Assembly: GCF_014534685.1 (NCBI RefSeq)
Contig: NZ_JACVVX010000007.1
Span: 1-64,000, forward strand
DNA from: Oryzicola mucosus
Lineage (GTDB): Bacteria > Pseudomonadota > Alphaproteobacteria > Rhizobiales > Rhizobiaceae
DNA: 64,000 nt
Reading direction: 5' to 3'
The notes under the pieces are model-generated. The model did no database searches, was not told where the DNA came from, and saw nothing but the letters and a program-made list of their open reading frames with translations. This document shows positions 43,671 to 52,324 of this stretch, piece by piece; the first letter of the stretch is position 1; every line of letters starts with the position of its first letter. The translations under genes were made by a program, and so were the position numbers.

Positions 43671-44548
43671 CAGTGAGCAACTCCTTGGCCGAAAAGCCCA
43701 TTCGGCCTCGTCAGCAGCACCGTGATGAGCACGAGGAACGCCACGCCGTCTTTCCATGCGCTCGAGAGATAGCCGGCGGTGAGGGCCTCGACCATGCCGA
43801 GACCGACGCCGGCGATGATGGCGCCTGGGATGCTGCCCATGCCGCCCAGCACGATAACGGCGAAAGCCTTGAGCGTGTACGCGGTGCCGACGCTCGGGAC
43901 GAGCGGCGTCAGAGGCGCGATCAGGACACCGGCGACCGCTGCCAGCGCTATGCCAAGCCCGAACGTGAATCGGTCGATCCTTTTCACGTCTATGCCAAGC
44001 ACAGTGGCCGCGTATCGGTTTTCCGCCGTTGCGCGCATCTGCTTGCCGACAGGCGTATGGGAAAGAAAGACGGCCAGAAGCCCAAGGAAAATGACGCCTG
44101 CCACCATCACTAGGAGCTTCTGTTCGGTCAGGATCACGTTGCCAAGCGTGATCACGCCATCGAAGGGTGTATCGATGGTGCGCCCTCCCGAACCGGAGAT
44201 GACCACGACGGAATGAAACATGAAGAGGCTGAGTGCAAAAGTCGCGAGAAGGGTATTCAGCGGGTCGGTTTCCATCAGCGGCTCGATGGTCAGCCGCTGG
44301 ATGAGATAGCCGAATGCGACGACCGCCACGATCGCCAGAGCAGCGGCGGCGAAGTATGGCAGCCCGAGAACCGACATGCCGTAGTAAAGGACATAGCCCG
44401 CGATCATGAAGAACTCACCATGGGCGAAGTTCACGATGCGCATGATGCCAAAGATGGCAGCCAGTCCTCCGGCTACCAGCGCATAGCCCACTCCGATGGT
44501 CAAACCATTCAGAAGCTGCTGTAGAAGAATGTTGAACGCCAAGATCAT
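43670..44548 (-). CDS. livH: Branched-chain-type ABC transporter permease LivH
   Basis: This 292-residue permease has the LivH opening LLNGLTIGVGYALVAGGLAAIFGIM and NFAHGEFFMIAGYV, and the coupling region AVIVLGGMGSIPGAIIAGVGLG. The ATG at 44548 has GGAGGC immediately upstream. It follows the binding-protein gene by 54 bp and is coupled to livM. Confidence 0.94.
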   Translation of the reverse strand: MILAFNILLQQLLNGLTIGVGYALVAGGLAAIFGIMRIVNFAHGEFFMIAGYVLYYGMSVLGLPYFAAAALAIVAVVAFGYLIQRLTIEPLMETDPLNTLLATFALSLFMFHSVVVISGSGGRTIDTPFDGVITLGNVILTEQKLLVMVAGVIFLGLLAVFLSHTPVGKQMRATAENRYAATVLGIDVKRIDRFTFGLGIALAAVAGVLIAPLTPLVPSVGTAYTLKAFAVIVLGGMGSIPGAIIAGVGLGMVEALTAGYLSSAWKDGVAFLVLITVLLTRPNGLFGQGVAH

Positions 44549-44602
44549 GCCTCCGCTGGAAGGTCCGTCCGGGCGGCGCGAGCTACCCGGACGGTCGCGC
44601 CG

Positions 44603-45772
44603 TCACGGCTTATAGTTGATGATCTTGCCATCCTTGACGGTCAGCAGCGCGAAGCCTGCCGGCGCCTGATAGGATTGACCGAGCTTGTCGAAACGCCATC
44701 TGCCGCGAGCTGTATCCATCTCCAGCTGGGAGATCGCCTCGCCGATCTCGCGAGGACCGCCATCGGGGCCAGCATTTTCCAAACCCTTGGCCGCCACGGT
44801 CACCGCCTCGTAACCGAGCAACTCCATCTTTTCCGGGGGATAGCCGTATTCTTTTTGGAACCGCTGAACGAAGTCCGTACTCTCTGGCAGTTCGCTGCCG
44901 TTCGAATAGAAATCTCCGAAGATAAGCCCCTCCGTAGCTTCGCCAGCAAGCCCGATAAGCGATCCCGTCATGGCGCCCGGCGCAGGCAGGACAATGCCAG
45001 GCACGGCAAGCTGATTGCGCTGCTTCAGGATATTGGCAAAGGTCTCGACTGCACCGCCTGGGGCGACATAGAGCGCGTCGGGCATAGCCCCTTTTATTGA
45101 GGTGAGGATCGGCGAAAAATCAGTATCACGTGGATCGAAGCGCTCGATGGCGACGATTTCGGGCGCATTTGGATCGTCCTTCCAGAGCGATGTGATGGAA
45201 TTGATCGCCGACTGGCCGTAATCAGATTGTTCGGCGATGATCGCAACGCGTTTCAGTTTCAGATTGTTGACGATGAAGTCGCTGTACTGCGCCGTATCTT
45301 GGCCGACAGTGCTATTGAGGAAGAACTGGAGCGGCGTGCCGCCCTCGCGCAAAACCTCGGATTTAGCCGACCAGCCGACGAGAACTGCGTTGCGACGCTT
45401 GGCTACCGACGACAGCGCCGCAGTCGCGGTAGTGGTCAGGGAGCCGAGGATCACCTTGGCCTTGTCGCGCGAAATCAGCCGCTCGGCCGCAGCCGCAGCT
45501 TCCTCCGGCTTGTTCTGGTCGTCATACTTGATGAGTTCGATGGGGTGGCCGCTCCAAACGCCACCTGCGCCGTTAATCTCCTTCACCGCGAGATCCATGC
45601 CGCGAACGCCTTGTTGGGTGTAAGCGCTGCTCATCAGGGCGACGCTGCCTATTTTGACGGTTTCCTTCTCCTGAGCGAAGGCGGGCAGCGTCAAGCCCGC
45701 CGCTGCGGCTACGGTCAGCGCATAGATCATCGTACGCCAGCCGCCACGCCGGACGTCTCTAAAAATGTGCAT
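44603..45772 (-). CDS. ABC transporter substrate-binding protein, LivK-like
   Basis: This 389-residue periplasmic binding protein begins with a signal peptide (arginine-rich MHIFRDVRRGGWRTM, a hydrophobic core, then AFAQEK as cleavage region). The mature part KIGSVALMSSAYTQQGVRGMDLAVKEINGAGG is typical of type I branched-chain-type receptors. The ATG at 45772 has GGGAGG at 6 bp. Family members bind amino acids, amides or aromatic and alicyclic acids; in this island a carboxylic acid ligand is likely. It leads the liv operon under a promoter with two palindromes. Confidence 0.92.
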   Translation of the reverse strand: MHIFRDVRRGGWRTMIYALTVAAAAGLTLPAFAQEKETVKIGSVALMSSAYTQQGVRGMDLAVKEINGAGGVWSGHPIELIKYDDQNKPEEAAAAAERLISRDKAKVILGSLTTTATAALSSVAKRRNAVLVGWSAKSEVLREGGTPLQFFLNSTVGQDTAQYSDFIVNNLKLKRVAIIAEQSDYGQSAINSITSLWKDDPNAPEIVAIERFDPRDTDFSPILTSIKGAMPDALYVAPGGAVETFANILKQRNQLAVPGIVLPAPGAMTGSLIGLAGEATEGLIFGDFYSNGSELPESTDFVQRFQKEYGYPPEKMELLGYEAVTVAAKGLENAGPDGGPREIGEAISQLEMDTARGRWRFDKLGQSYQAPAGFALLTVKDGKIINYKP

Positions 45773-45816
45773 TCGAATCCTCCCTGAACCAAAGCAATTA
45801 ACACACCAAGTTGATT

Positions 45817-45832
45817 ACACAATCGATTGTGT
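45817..45832. promoter_or_regulatory. Palindromic operator, copy 1
   Basis: ACACAATCGATTGTGT is a perfect 16-bp palindrome with a central CG in the divergent region between livK (start 45772) and the acyl-CoA dehydrogenase (start 45961). A second copy of its core lies 22 bp away, centre to centre. A central CG suits a LacI-family protein, and one is encoded at 49654. Confidence 0.7.
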
Positions 45833-45840
45833 TGCTTTAG

Positions 45841-45854
45841 ACAATCGATTGTGT
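45841..45854. promoter_or_regulatory. Palindromic operator, copy 2
   Basis: ACAATCGATTGT (45841-45852) followed by GT repeats the core of the first palindrome exactly. The 22-bp spacing is about two helical turns, so two dimers would sit on the same face. On the minus strand the pair lies just downstream of a TTGTCA that could be the livK -35 box. Confidence 0.7.
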
Positions 45855-45960
45855 AACAGGGTATTTGCCGCTTTGACAAGCGGTTTCGATCAAATGAATG
45901 CCGCGCATTACGTCGTCGACGTCAAGAGGCGGTTCATCGGCGCATAGGGGAGAACGATCT

Positions 45961-47097
45961 ATGTCGATCAAACAAGATGTGGATCCAAATATTGCAGATG
46001 CTGCGCGCAGGGCGGCCGCCGTAGCCGCGCGTTATGCGACGGAAGTGGACATTGAGGAGCGCTTTCCGGAGGAAGCACTGGCGGCCCTGAGCGAAGAGGG
46101 TCTGCTCGGCCTCGCCGTTCCGAAAGAGTATGGCGGGCTCGGCGCGAATTCGCGCACCGCATCGCTGGTTGTTGAAGAGGTCGCGGCGGCCTGCGCATCG
46201 ACGGGCGCCATTCTGCTGACATGGGCCGGCCCGATCACCGGCTTGGTTGATTTCGGAACCAGCGAGCAGAAATCGAAATATCTGCCAGAGATCGCCGCAG
46301 GTCGCTGCAAGCTGAGTTTCGCCTTGACGGAGGAACACTGCGGTTCGGATGCCGGTGCCATTACGACGACGGCCGTCCTCGATGGCGACCACTACGTCCT
46401 GGATGGCAAGAAGGCCTGGATAGGCAATGCCATCAATGCCGACCTGACACTCGTCGCCGCGAAAACCGATCCGACAGCTCGGGCTAAGGGTGTAAGCAGC
46501 TTCCTCGTTGAAAATGGCACTGCCGGTTTAGCGGTAGAGGAAATCTATTCGAAGATGGGAGCAAGGGGCACCAAGCATGGTGACCTGGTGCTGCGCGCTG
46601 TGAGGGTCCCCCGGGCCCAGCTTCTCGGCCAAGAGGGGCGCGGGCTAGCGCAGATGCTGCAGTCGCTGGACTACATCCGCCTTATGACGGCAGCCCACGC
46701 GCTCGGTATCGCCCGCTCTGCCTACGAAGCTGCCGTAGGCTACGCCAAGACCCGCGAAGTATTTGGCAGCCGTCTCCACAAGAACCAGGCGATCAGCTTT
46801 CTGATAGCCGATTGCGCCACCCAATTGCATGCGTCACGTCTGATCATGCTTGATGCTGCTGCGGATCTCGACGCAGGCAAGTCGATCGGGGCCAAGGCGG
46901 CGATGGCGAAACTTCATTCTAGTGAGATCGCCACCCGGATAGCCCATGCTTCGGTGCAGGTCCACGGCGCCTGGGGCCTCAAGAAAGGCAACGCGGCTGA
47001 ACGCGCTTATCGCGACGCCCGCATCACCGAGGTTTGGGACGGGACGTCCGAAATTCAGAAACTGATCATAGCACGCGAGATTTTCGGGAGGGACTGA
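45961..47097 (+). CDS. Acyl-CoA dehydrogenase (Asp at the usual Glu position)
   Basis: The ATG at 45961 with GGAG 9 bp upstream gives 378 residues. Motifs are GLAVPKEYGGLGA, FALTEEHCGSDAGAITT, REVFGSRLHKNQAISF and the C-terminal EVWDGTSEIQKLIIAREI. At the position of the catalytic Glu in EGT it has Asp (WDGT), a conservative but uncommon change. It is the first gene of the operon ACAD-SDR-ligase, controlled from the palindrome-bearing promoter. Confidence 0.92.
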   Translation: MSIKQDVDPNIADAARRAAAVAARYATEVDIEERFPEEALAALSEEGLLGLAVPKEYGGLGANSRTASLVVEEVAAACASTGAILLTWAGPITGLVDFGTSEQKSKYLPEIAAGRCKLSFALTEEHCGSDAGAITTTAVLDGDHYVLDGKKAWIGNAINADLTLVAAKTDPTARAKGVSSFLVENGTAGLAVEEIYSKMGARGTKHGDLVLRAVRVPRAQLLGQEGRGLAQMLQSLDYIRLMTAAHALGIARSAYEAAVGYAKTREVFGSRLHKNQAISFLIADCATQLHASRLIMLDAAADLDAGKSIGAKAAMAKLHSSEIATRIAHASVQVHGAWGLKKGNAAERAYRDARITEVWDGTSEIQKLIIAREIFGRD

Positions 47098-47100
47098 GAC

Positions 47101-47994
47101 ATGTCAAGCGCAGAAGTACGCACGGAGAAAATCGAGGCAAAAAAGTGGGGCCTTTCGGTTTCTCAGCTTGCCGCGCACCCTACGGTTTTCGCGGATGGGC
47201 TGCTGTCTGGCCAGTCCATACTGATATCAGGTGGCGGCAGCGGCATGGGACGTGCCACCGCAGTCCTGGCGGCCCGCCTCGGCGCCAAGGTGATGATCTG
47301 CGGTCGTGACGGCGATAAGCTCGACCGCGCTGCCGCCGAGATCAGCGAACATGTCGGCGCCGACGTTGTGACCTTTGCGATGTCGATCCGCGATCCCGAC
47401 GCAGTCGACCGCCTGATGGACGAGGCATTCTCGCGCCTCGGCAGAGTCCACGCGCTGATCAACAGCGCTGGCGGCCAGTTTCCAATCAATGCCATCGACA
47501 TGTCGAAGAAGGGTTGGAACGCCGTCGTTGATACCAATCTGAATGGTACCTGGTACATGATGCAGGCGGCTGCCATCCGCTGGCGGGACCGGGGAGAGCC
47601 GGGCAGCATCGTCAATATCGTGGCTACTATCGATCGCGGCATTCCCCAATCGGCCCACACGGCTGCTGCGCGGGCAGGCGTCGTCTACCTGTCGCGTTCC
47701 GTAGCGGTGGAGTGGGCGCCACTCGGCATTCGAGTCAATTCACTGGCGCCCGGAACGATCGAGACTGAAGGGCTGAATAATTACCCTCCGTCGCTCATGG
47801 AGCGTCTCGGAAAGGGAAATCCGATGCGCCGTATGGGTGATACGTGGGACATCGCTGAGGGCGTCATCTATCTTACGGCGCCCAGCGGAAAATTCGTTAC
47901 CGGCGAACTGCTTCAGATTAATGGCGGCATGCATCTTTGGGGTACAAACTGGCCGCTGGGCGTTCCCGAGCCATTCCAAGGGGTTGGAGGATGA
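47101..47994 (+). CDS. SDR, trans-2-enoyl-CoA reductase-like (PECR/DECR group)
   Basis: This 297-residue SDR has SGGGSGMGRATAVLAARLGA near 44, INSAGGQFP near 120, and AHTAAARAGVVYLSRSVAVEW where YxxxK would be; Tyr is replaced and Lys is Arg in ARAG. The same HxxAARAG pattern is found in peroxisomal trans-2-enoyl-CoA reductase and related proteins. The N-terminal extension of about 35 residues (KWGLSVSQLAAHP) is as in that group. It starts 3 bp after the dehydrogenase stop and overlaps the ligase start by 4 bp. Confidence 0.87.
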   Translation: MSSAEVRTEKIEAKKWGLSVSQLAAHPTVFADGLLSGQSILISGGGSGMGRATAVLAARLGAKVMICGRDGDKLDRAAAEISEHVGADVVTFAMSIRDPDAVDRLMDEAFSRLGRVHALINSAGGQFPINAIDMSKKGWNAVVDTNLNGTWYMMQAAAIRWRDRGEPGSIVNIVATIDRGIPQSAHTAAARAGVVYLSRSVAVEWAPLGIRVNSLAPGTIETEGLNNYPPSLMERLGKGNPMRRMGDTWDIAEGVIYLTAPSGKFVTGELLQINGGMHLWGTNWPLGVPEPFQGVGG

Positions 47995-49625
47995 AAAGTG
48001 ATCAACTTCCCGTTCACCACCGCGCGTCCGCTGACCGCTATCGAAGGCAAGGATGGTGGAGCGCCGAGCCGGTTGCGGATACCCTTGCAGCCTTCGCGGC
48101 GCAACAGCCAGATCGCCTCGCCCTCGTAGATCACTCCAATCGGCTGAGCTATCGCGACTTCAATCATCTGGTCACCCGTGCGGCCGCAGGCCTATGGGCG
48201 GTCGGGATGAGGCCGGGAGACGTCATCGGCATTCAACTGCCAAACATACTGGATTTTGCGATTTTCCAACAGGCAGCTGTCCGCATGGGCGCAATTTATC
48301 TCCCGCTCATCCCACAGTTGCGAGCACTCGACCTAAGTTACCTTCTCGACGTGGTCAAGGCCAGGGTACTCGTCATCCCGGGAGGCTACCGGGGCTTCGA
48401 CCACACCGCGATGATCGACACGATCAGCGCGAACGTTCCCTCTCTTCAGAAGATACTGGTCGCCGGTGAGGCATCGGCTTTTCTCGAAGATACACGCACC
48501 TTTCTCGACCAGCCCTGGGAAACGCAGCACGGCACACATATCTCGGGAATCGTGAGGGATCCGGACTCGGTGCGCATCATCTCGTTCACGTCAGGCACGG
48601 AATCCAAGCCGAAGGCGGTCCAGCATTCCCACAATACGATGCTCTTTCCGCTACGCAACCACACGCGTCTGTTCGGTCTCAGCGTTGAGGATGTTATTTT
48701 CACCCCGAGCCCCGTTGGCCATTCGACCGGCGCCGTCTTCGGCGTCGAGATGGGCCTCTACTTCGGTGGCACCGTCGTCCTCATGGACGGCTGGCATGCG
48801 GAGCGCGCCGTCGAAGTTATAGCCCGTGAGGGGGCCAGCATCATGTGGGGCGCGACGACCTTCTACAACGATCTCGTTAACGCACCGAACCTGTCTAACC
48901 ACGACCTCTCGCGGTTCCGGCTTCTCTGCACGGCGGGCGCCCCGATCCCCCGAAGCCTCGTTACCCTCGTCAAGGAGCGCATCGGCGGCCAACTCGTCAC
49001 CGCTTACGGCCAATCGGAGGGCCAGAACATTACGATCACGCGTCCCGACGATCCCATCGAAAAGGTCACCGGTTCGGACGGACGGTTCCAAGAAGGCATC
49101 GACTACAGGCTAGTGGATGGAGACGGGAAGCCGGTGGCCGCAGGTGATGAGGGGGAAATCCATTATCGCGGGCCTAATGTCTGCATGGGATATCTCGACC
49201 CTGAGCACAGTGACCACGCCTTTGCCGCGGACGGCTTCATTAAGTCCGGCGATCTCGGCATCATGGACGAGGACGGCTATCTGCGGATCGTCGGTCGGCG
49301 CAAAGAGATCATCATTCGCGGCGGCGAGAACATCAGCCCGGCAGAGATCGAGGACTATCTCTTCAAACACCCTAAGATCGCCAGCGTTGCGGTTGTCGGG
49401 TTGCCGGACGAGAGGCTTGGCCAACGTGCATGCGCCGCCGTAATAGTGCGCGACGGCGCGACGCTGACGCTTGCCGAACTGACCGAATTTATGAGTGAAC
49501 TGGGCGTTGCGAAGTTCAAGTATCCTGAACGGCTGGAACTCGTCAGCGACCTGCCAAGGACGCTGACCGGAAAGGTCCAGCGGGACATCCTGCGAAATCG
49601 CATTTTGACCGGTACGACGGCGTGA
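47991..49625 (+). CDS. AMP-forming acyl-CoA ligase, cyclohexanecarboxylate-CoA ligase-like
   Basis: The ATG at 47991 (GGAGG directly upstream, ATGA overlap with the SDR) gives 544 residues. The N-terminus YRRQGWWSAEPVADTLAAFA, the P-loop SFTSGTESKPKAVQHSH, TAYGQSEGQN, SGDLGIMDEDGYLRIVGRRK and the terminal TGKVQRDIL are visible. TSGTESKPK differs from the usual TSGTTGxPK and is shared with AliA-type cyclohexanecarboxylate and related ligases. It is the last gene of the operon next to the liv uptake system, suggesting it activates the imported acid. Confidence 0.91.
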   Translation: MKSDQLPVHHRASADRYRRQGWWSAEPVADTLAAFAAQQPDRLALVDHSNRLSYRDFNHLVTRAAAGLWAVGMRPGDVIGIQLPNILDFAIFQQAAVRMGAIYLPLIPQLRALDLSYLLDVVKARVLVIPGGYRGFDHTAMIDTISANVPSLQKILVAGEASAFLEDTRTFLDQPWETQHGTHISGIVRDPDSVRIISFTSGTESKPKAVQHSHNTMLFPLRNHTRLFGLSVEDVIFTPSPVGHSTGAVFGVEMGLYFGGTVVLMDGWHAERAVEVIAREGASIMWGATTFYNDLVNAPNLSNHDLSRFRLLCTAGAPIPRSLVTLVKERIGGQLVTAYGQSEGQNITITRPDDPIEKVTGSDGRFQEGIDYRLVDGDGKPVAAGDEGEIHYRGPNVCMGYLDPEHSDHAFAADGFIKSGDLGIMDEDGYLRIVGRRKEIIIRGGENISPAEIEDYLFKHPKIASVAVVGLPDERLGQRACAAVIVRDGATLTLAELTEFMSELGVAKFKYPERLELVSDLPRTLTGKVQRDILRNRILTGTTA

Positions 49626-49653
49626 TCCTTCTCGCCTGAGCCCGGCTGGCTCC

Positions 49654-50691
49654 TTACGCCCGCGGCGGTGCCGTTGATCCGCGGAGCACCAGCGCGGGCA
49701 GGAACACCGAAGCGGGCGTTGCCTGGGTCCTGCCGGACATGGCGTCGAGCAGAACTTCGGCGGATTTCTGGCCAATCGCCGTTAGATCGGTGTGGACTGT
49801 GGTCAGTGGAGGGGTCATCAGGTCGCACATGGCGATGTCCTCGAAACCCACCACGGAATAATCGTCAGGGCATGACAGCCCGGCCTCTCGCAGCGCGTCG
49901 TAGCAGCCGAGCGCCAAGAAGTCCGATGCCGTGGCGACAGCGGTGGGCGGCGTGGGCAGTGCTATCAGCTCGGCCATGGCGGCCCGGCCTTCCTCTCGCG
50001 TATGGCTAAGCGCGCTGTGGAAATATTCGGGAGGCTGTGCGAGTCCCAGCCCGACGAGCGCCTGCGCAAAGGAGTCCTTTCGCACCCGGCTGCTTCCCAG
50101 CCCCACAGGGCCGCTGATGTGAGCGACACGCCTATGCCCGAGGCCGACGAGATGTTGGACGATGGCAAGCGTCCCTTCCACGTCGTCTCCAAGAACCCTT
50201 AAGACATCATCCCCGCCGTCCCGGTTAAAGATGAGGACCAGCGGGACGCAGGCCGCTGCGCAGGCGGCGACCGCCTCAGTGCAATCGTAAGAGGAGGCCA
50301 GGATTATGCCGTCCACTTGATGAGCCAGCAAATTGTCGACCGCTTCCAAGACGCCGCCCTGATCCTCGCTAAGCGACTGGATGTAGCAGACGTACCCTGC
50401 AGCTTTCGCAACCGTTTGAATCACCTCAATGAGGGGCGGGAAAACTGGATAACTGATGCTCGTTACCAGGATGCCGATTGTATGGCTGCGCCGGCCACGC
50501 AAACCGGCGGCTTGCAGATTGCGTTTATAGCCCAGCTCCTCTGCGGCCTTCGTAATGCGTTCTGCTGTTTCGGCACCCACATAGGCGGTGTTGCGAGCGT
50601 TCATGAAGCGCGAGACAGTTGCTGGATGGACGCCAGCAGTAAGAGCAACGTCTTTCAATGTGACCTGCCTGCGCGGTAAATTTGGAGACAA
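49654..50691 (-). CDS. LacI-family transcriptional regulator
   Basis: This protein of 345 residues has a LacI HTH at the N-terminus (TLKDVALTAGVHPATVSRFM, residues 11-30), the hinge (YKRNLQAAGLRGRRSHTIGI), and a periplasmic-binding-protein-like effector domain ending in GFEDIAMCDLMTPPLTTV. The start appears to be a TTG at 50691 with AAGGG about 6 bp upstream. It is convergent with the ACAD-SDR-ligase operon, which starts next to two CG-centred palindromes that could be its operators. Confidence 0.92.
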   Translation of the reverse strand: MSPNLPRRQVTLKDVALTAGVHPATVSRFMNARNTAYVGAETAERITKAAEELGYKRNLQAAGLRGRRSHTIGILVTSISYPVFPPLIEVIQTVAKAAGYVCYIQSLSEDQGGVLEAVDNLLAHQVDGIILASSYDCTEAVAACAAACVPLVLIFNRDGGDDVLRVLGDDVEGTLAIVQHLVGLGHRRVAHISGPVGLGSSRVRKDSFAQALVGLGLAQPPEYFHSALSHTREEGRAAMAELIALPTPPTAVATASDFLALGCYDALREAGLSCPDDYSVVGFEDIAMCDLMTPPLTTVHTDLTAIGQKSAEVLLDAMSGRTQATPASVFLPALVLRGSTAPPRA

Positions 50692-50761
50692 AGACGAACC
50701 CTTTCAAGCGACGCCCATTGCAATTAACGGATGCCGAGCATGGAGTGTTTAGACACGCCGC
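50692..50761. other. Junction between the catabolic island and IS debris
   Basis: This short spacer holds the LacI promoter region on one side and grades into transposase-derived sequence on the other. No further gene is visible. Confidence 0.4.
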
Positions 50762-51010
50762 GCTTCGAACGCAATTCGCCTCTGCATTCGCAGGCACAAA
50801 CACATCGCCGTTCTGCCGCGCTGGCTGCAACACAGAAATGCCCTGAACGCGCGCCGCTGCGCCTCCGTCGAAGCCGTCTTCAGCGCAATGAAGCGCCTCT
50901 ACGGGAAAGCCGTACGCGATACCATTCGCTCTTCGCCAACGCCCGCTTACCTCATCCTTGCCACAACAGTCTACAACCTCCGGCATGCTACCATAATCAT
51001 GGGTCACTGA
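50762..51010 (+). pseudogene. Transposase C-terminal fragment
   Basis: An open frame without a proper start ends in TGA at 51008 and reads IRRHKHIAVLPRWLQHRN, then RCASVEAVFSAMKRLYG and YLILATTVYNLRHATIIMGH. The E-x-x-F-S-x-M-K-R motif and the YNLR tail are typical of the last catalytic Glu region of DDE transposases. The rest of the element is gone, so this marks an old insertion at the island edge. The family cannot be fixed from so little. Confidence 0.6.
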
Positions 51011-51170
51011 CCCAAGCCCGCCAAGGTTCCAAAAAAGCTCGCTAATTACTGAGTCCTAGCAGGAGGCCTCCCAAAACACCTCAATAAATCCGCCCTCATC
51101 AATCCGAGACGGCGTTTCTCAGAGAAACTCCCATGGCCATGAGTTCCATAATACATATTATGCGCGCGGA
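51011..51170. other. Non-coding spacer between two IS remnants
   Basis: About 160 bases with stop codons in all frames; no promoter or RNA that I can support. Confidence 0.4.
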
Positions 51171-51180
51171 ACGTGTAGCC

Positions 51181-51221
51181 GCAAAGTTAAAGTGTCCTGT
51201 TTCTGCAAAGTTGGAATGTCA
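51181..51221 (+). repeat. Tandem subterminal repeats of an IS end
   Basis: GCAAAGTTaaAGTGTCC at 51181 and GCAAAGTTggAATGTCA at 51205 repeat with a 24-bp period just upstream of the transposase frame. Such repeated blocks at an IS end are usually transposase-binding sites. Confidence 0.6.
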
Positions 51222-51273
51222 CACTCCCCGGGCCTGAACGATGCCTGCGAGATTGCAGATGGGACTGATAGCG

Positions 51274-52019
51274 ATGAGCGAACGCGATCTTCAGCGGATC
51301 GAGGTTTTGTCGAGGGTGATTGCCGGTCGGATGACAATAGTCTCGGCGGCATATGTGCTGGATATCAGCACACGGCAAGTCCGCCGGTTGTTGAACAGGA
51401 TACAAACCGGCGGCGCAGCCTCGATCCGTCATAGGTCGATTGGCCGGCCGTCCAACAACCGGATCAGCGACGGGGTTCGCGATTATGCAATGACTCTGGT
51501 TCGCGAACGCTATGCGGATTTCGGGCCGACATTGGCGACGGAGAAGCTGGCCGAGCGCGATGGACTGCGTGTATCGCGCGAGACGGTGCGCAGCTGGATG
51601 GCTGATGCCGGCCTCTGGCTGTCGCGCAAGCAGCGGCGGACGTTTCATCAGCCGCGGTTGCGACGAGAAGCCTATGGCGAACTGGTGCAGATCGACGGCT
51701 CGGAGCATCGCTGGTTCGAGGATCGCGGACCGTCTTGCTCGCTGCTGGTGTTTGTCGACGATGCGACCGGCAGGTTGATGCAGTTGCGCTTTGTGCGCTC
51801 GGAAAGTGCCTTCACCTACTTTGAGGCGCTCAAGCTCTATCTGCAGGCGCATGGTGCTCCCGTCGCCTTTTATTCCGACAGGCATTCGGTGTTCGGGTGG
51901 CGAAGAAGGATGCCAAAGGCGGTCAGAGCATGACCCAGTTCGGGCGCGCGCTTTGCGAGCTAAACATCGAGATTCTCTGTGCAAATTTGAGCAAAGTCTC
52001 TCGACCGGATCGCGGATGA
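51274..52019 (+). pseudogene. ISNCY/IS1202-like transposase, frameshifted and truncated
   Basis: From MSERDLQRIEVLSRVIAGRM (ATG at 51274; the frame is open from 51241) the protein has an N-terminal HTH (TRQVRRLLNRIQTGG) and the start of the DDE domain: VQIDGSEHRWFEDRG (first Asp) and FYSDRHSVF (second Asp). Near 51893 the frame shifts: the next frame continues with RVAKKDAKGGQSMTQFGRA and LNIEILCAN, then is lost at 52017. The third catalytic acid and the right IS end are missing, so the copy cannot move by itself. Confidence 0.8.
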
Positions 52020-52324
52020 GATAGGTTGCGAATCGGGAAGCGCCTTTAGCACAGCGTCAGCAAAAGGCTTGGCTGGTCCCCGGGCAGGTTCGCCCGAACG
52101 CATGAGCTCAGTGCCAGCCCTAGTATGCGTGCGATCTTATTTGATGATACCCGAGGCCGTCCCCCGGCGGTAATAGTTCATATAACCGCCGTTTGCGCAT
52201 TCTTGCCATCGATGTCGTAGCGGCATTTTTCGGAATGCCCAATCGAGCTTGGTCAATGTTTGAGAAAAACACCGCTTACGATAGAAGCCAAATCCGTCAC
52301 TTGTTCAACAGGCAGCTAGCCCCT
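52020..52324. other. Non-coding stretch between IS remnant and traH
   Basis: No ORF with coding character is visible. A small hairpin (CGGCGGT/ACCGCCG, 52165-52191) may end transcription from the IS side or from traH. Confidence 0.35.

Noticed and set aside
45817..45854. Palindromes as a transcription terminator
   Set aside because: There is no U-run, the copies lie between two divergent start sites and they repeat at helical spacing, which fits operators.
1..50691. Assignment as a steroid or bile-acid degradation cluster
   Set aside because: Several parts resemble it, but KstD, Ksh, Hsa and IpdAB genes and KstR-type regulators are not seen, so only a general alicyclic/branched-acid role is supported.
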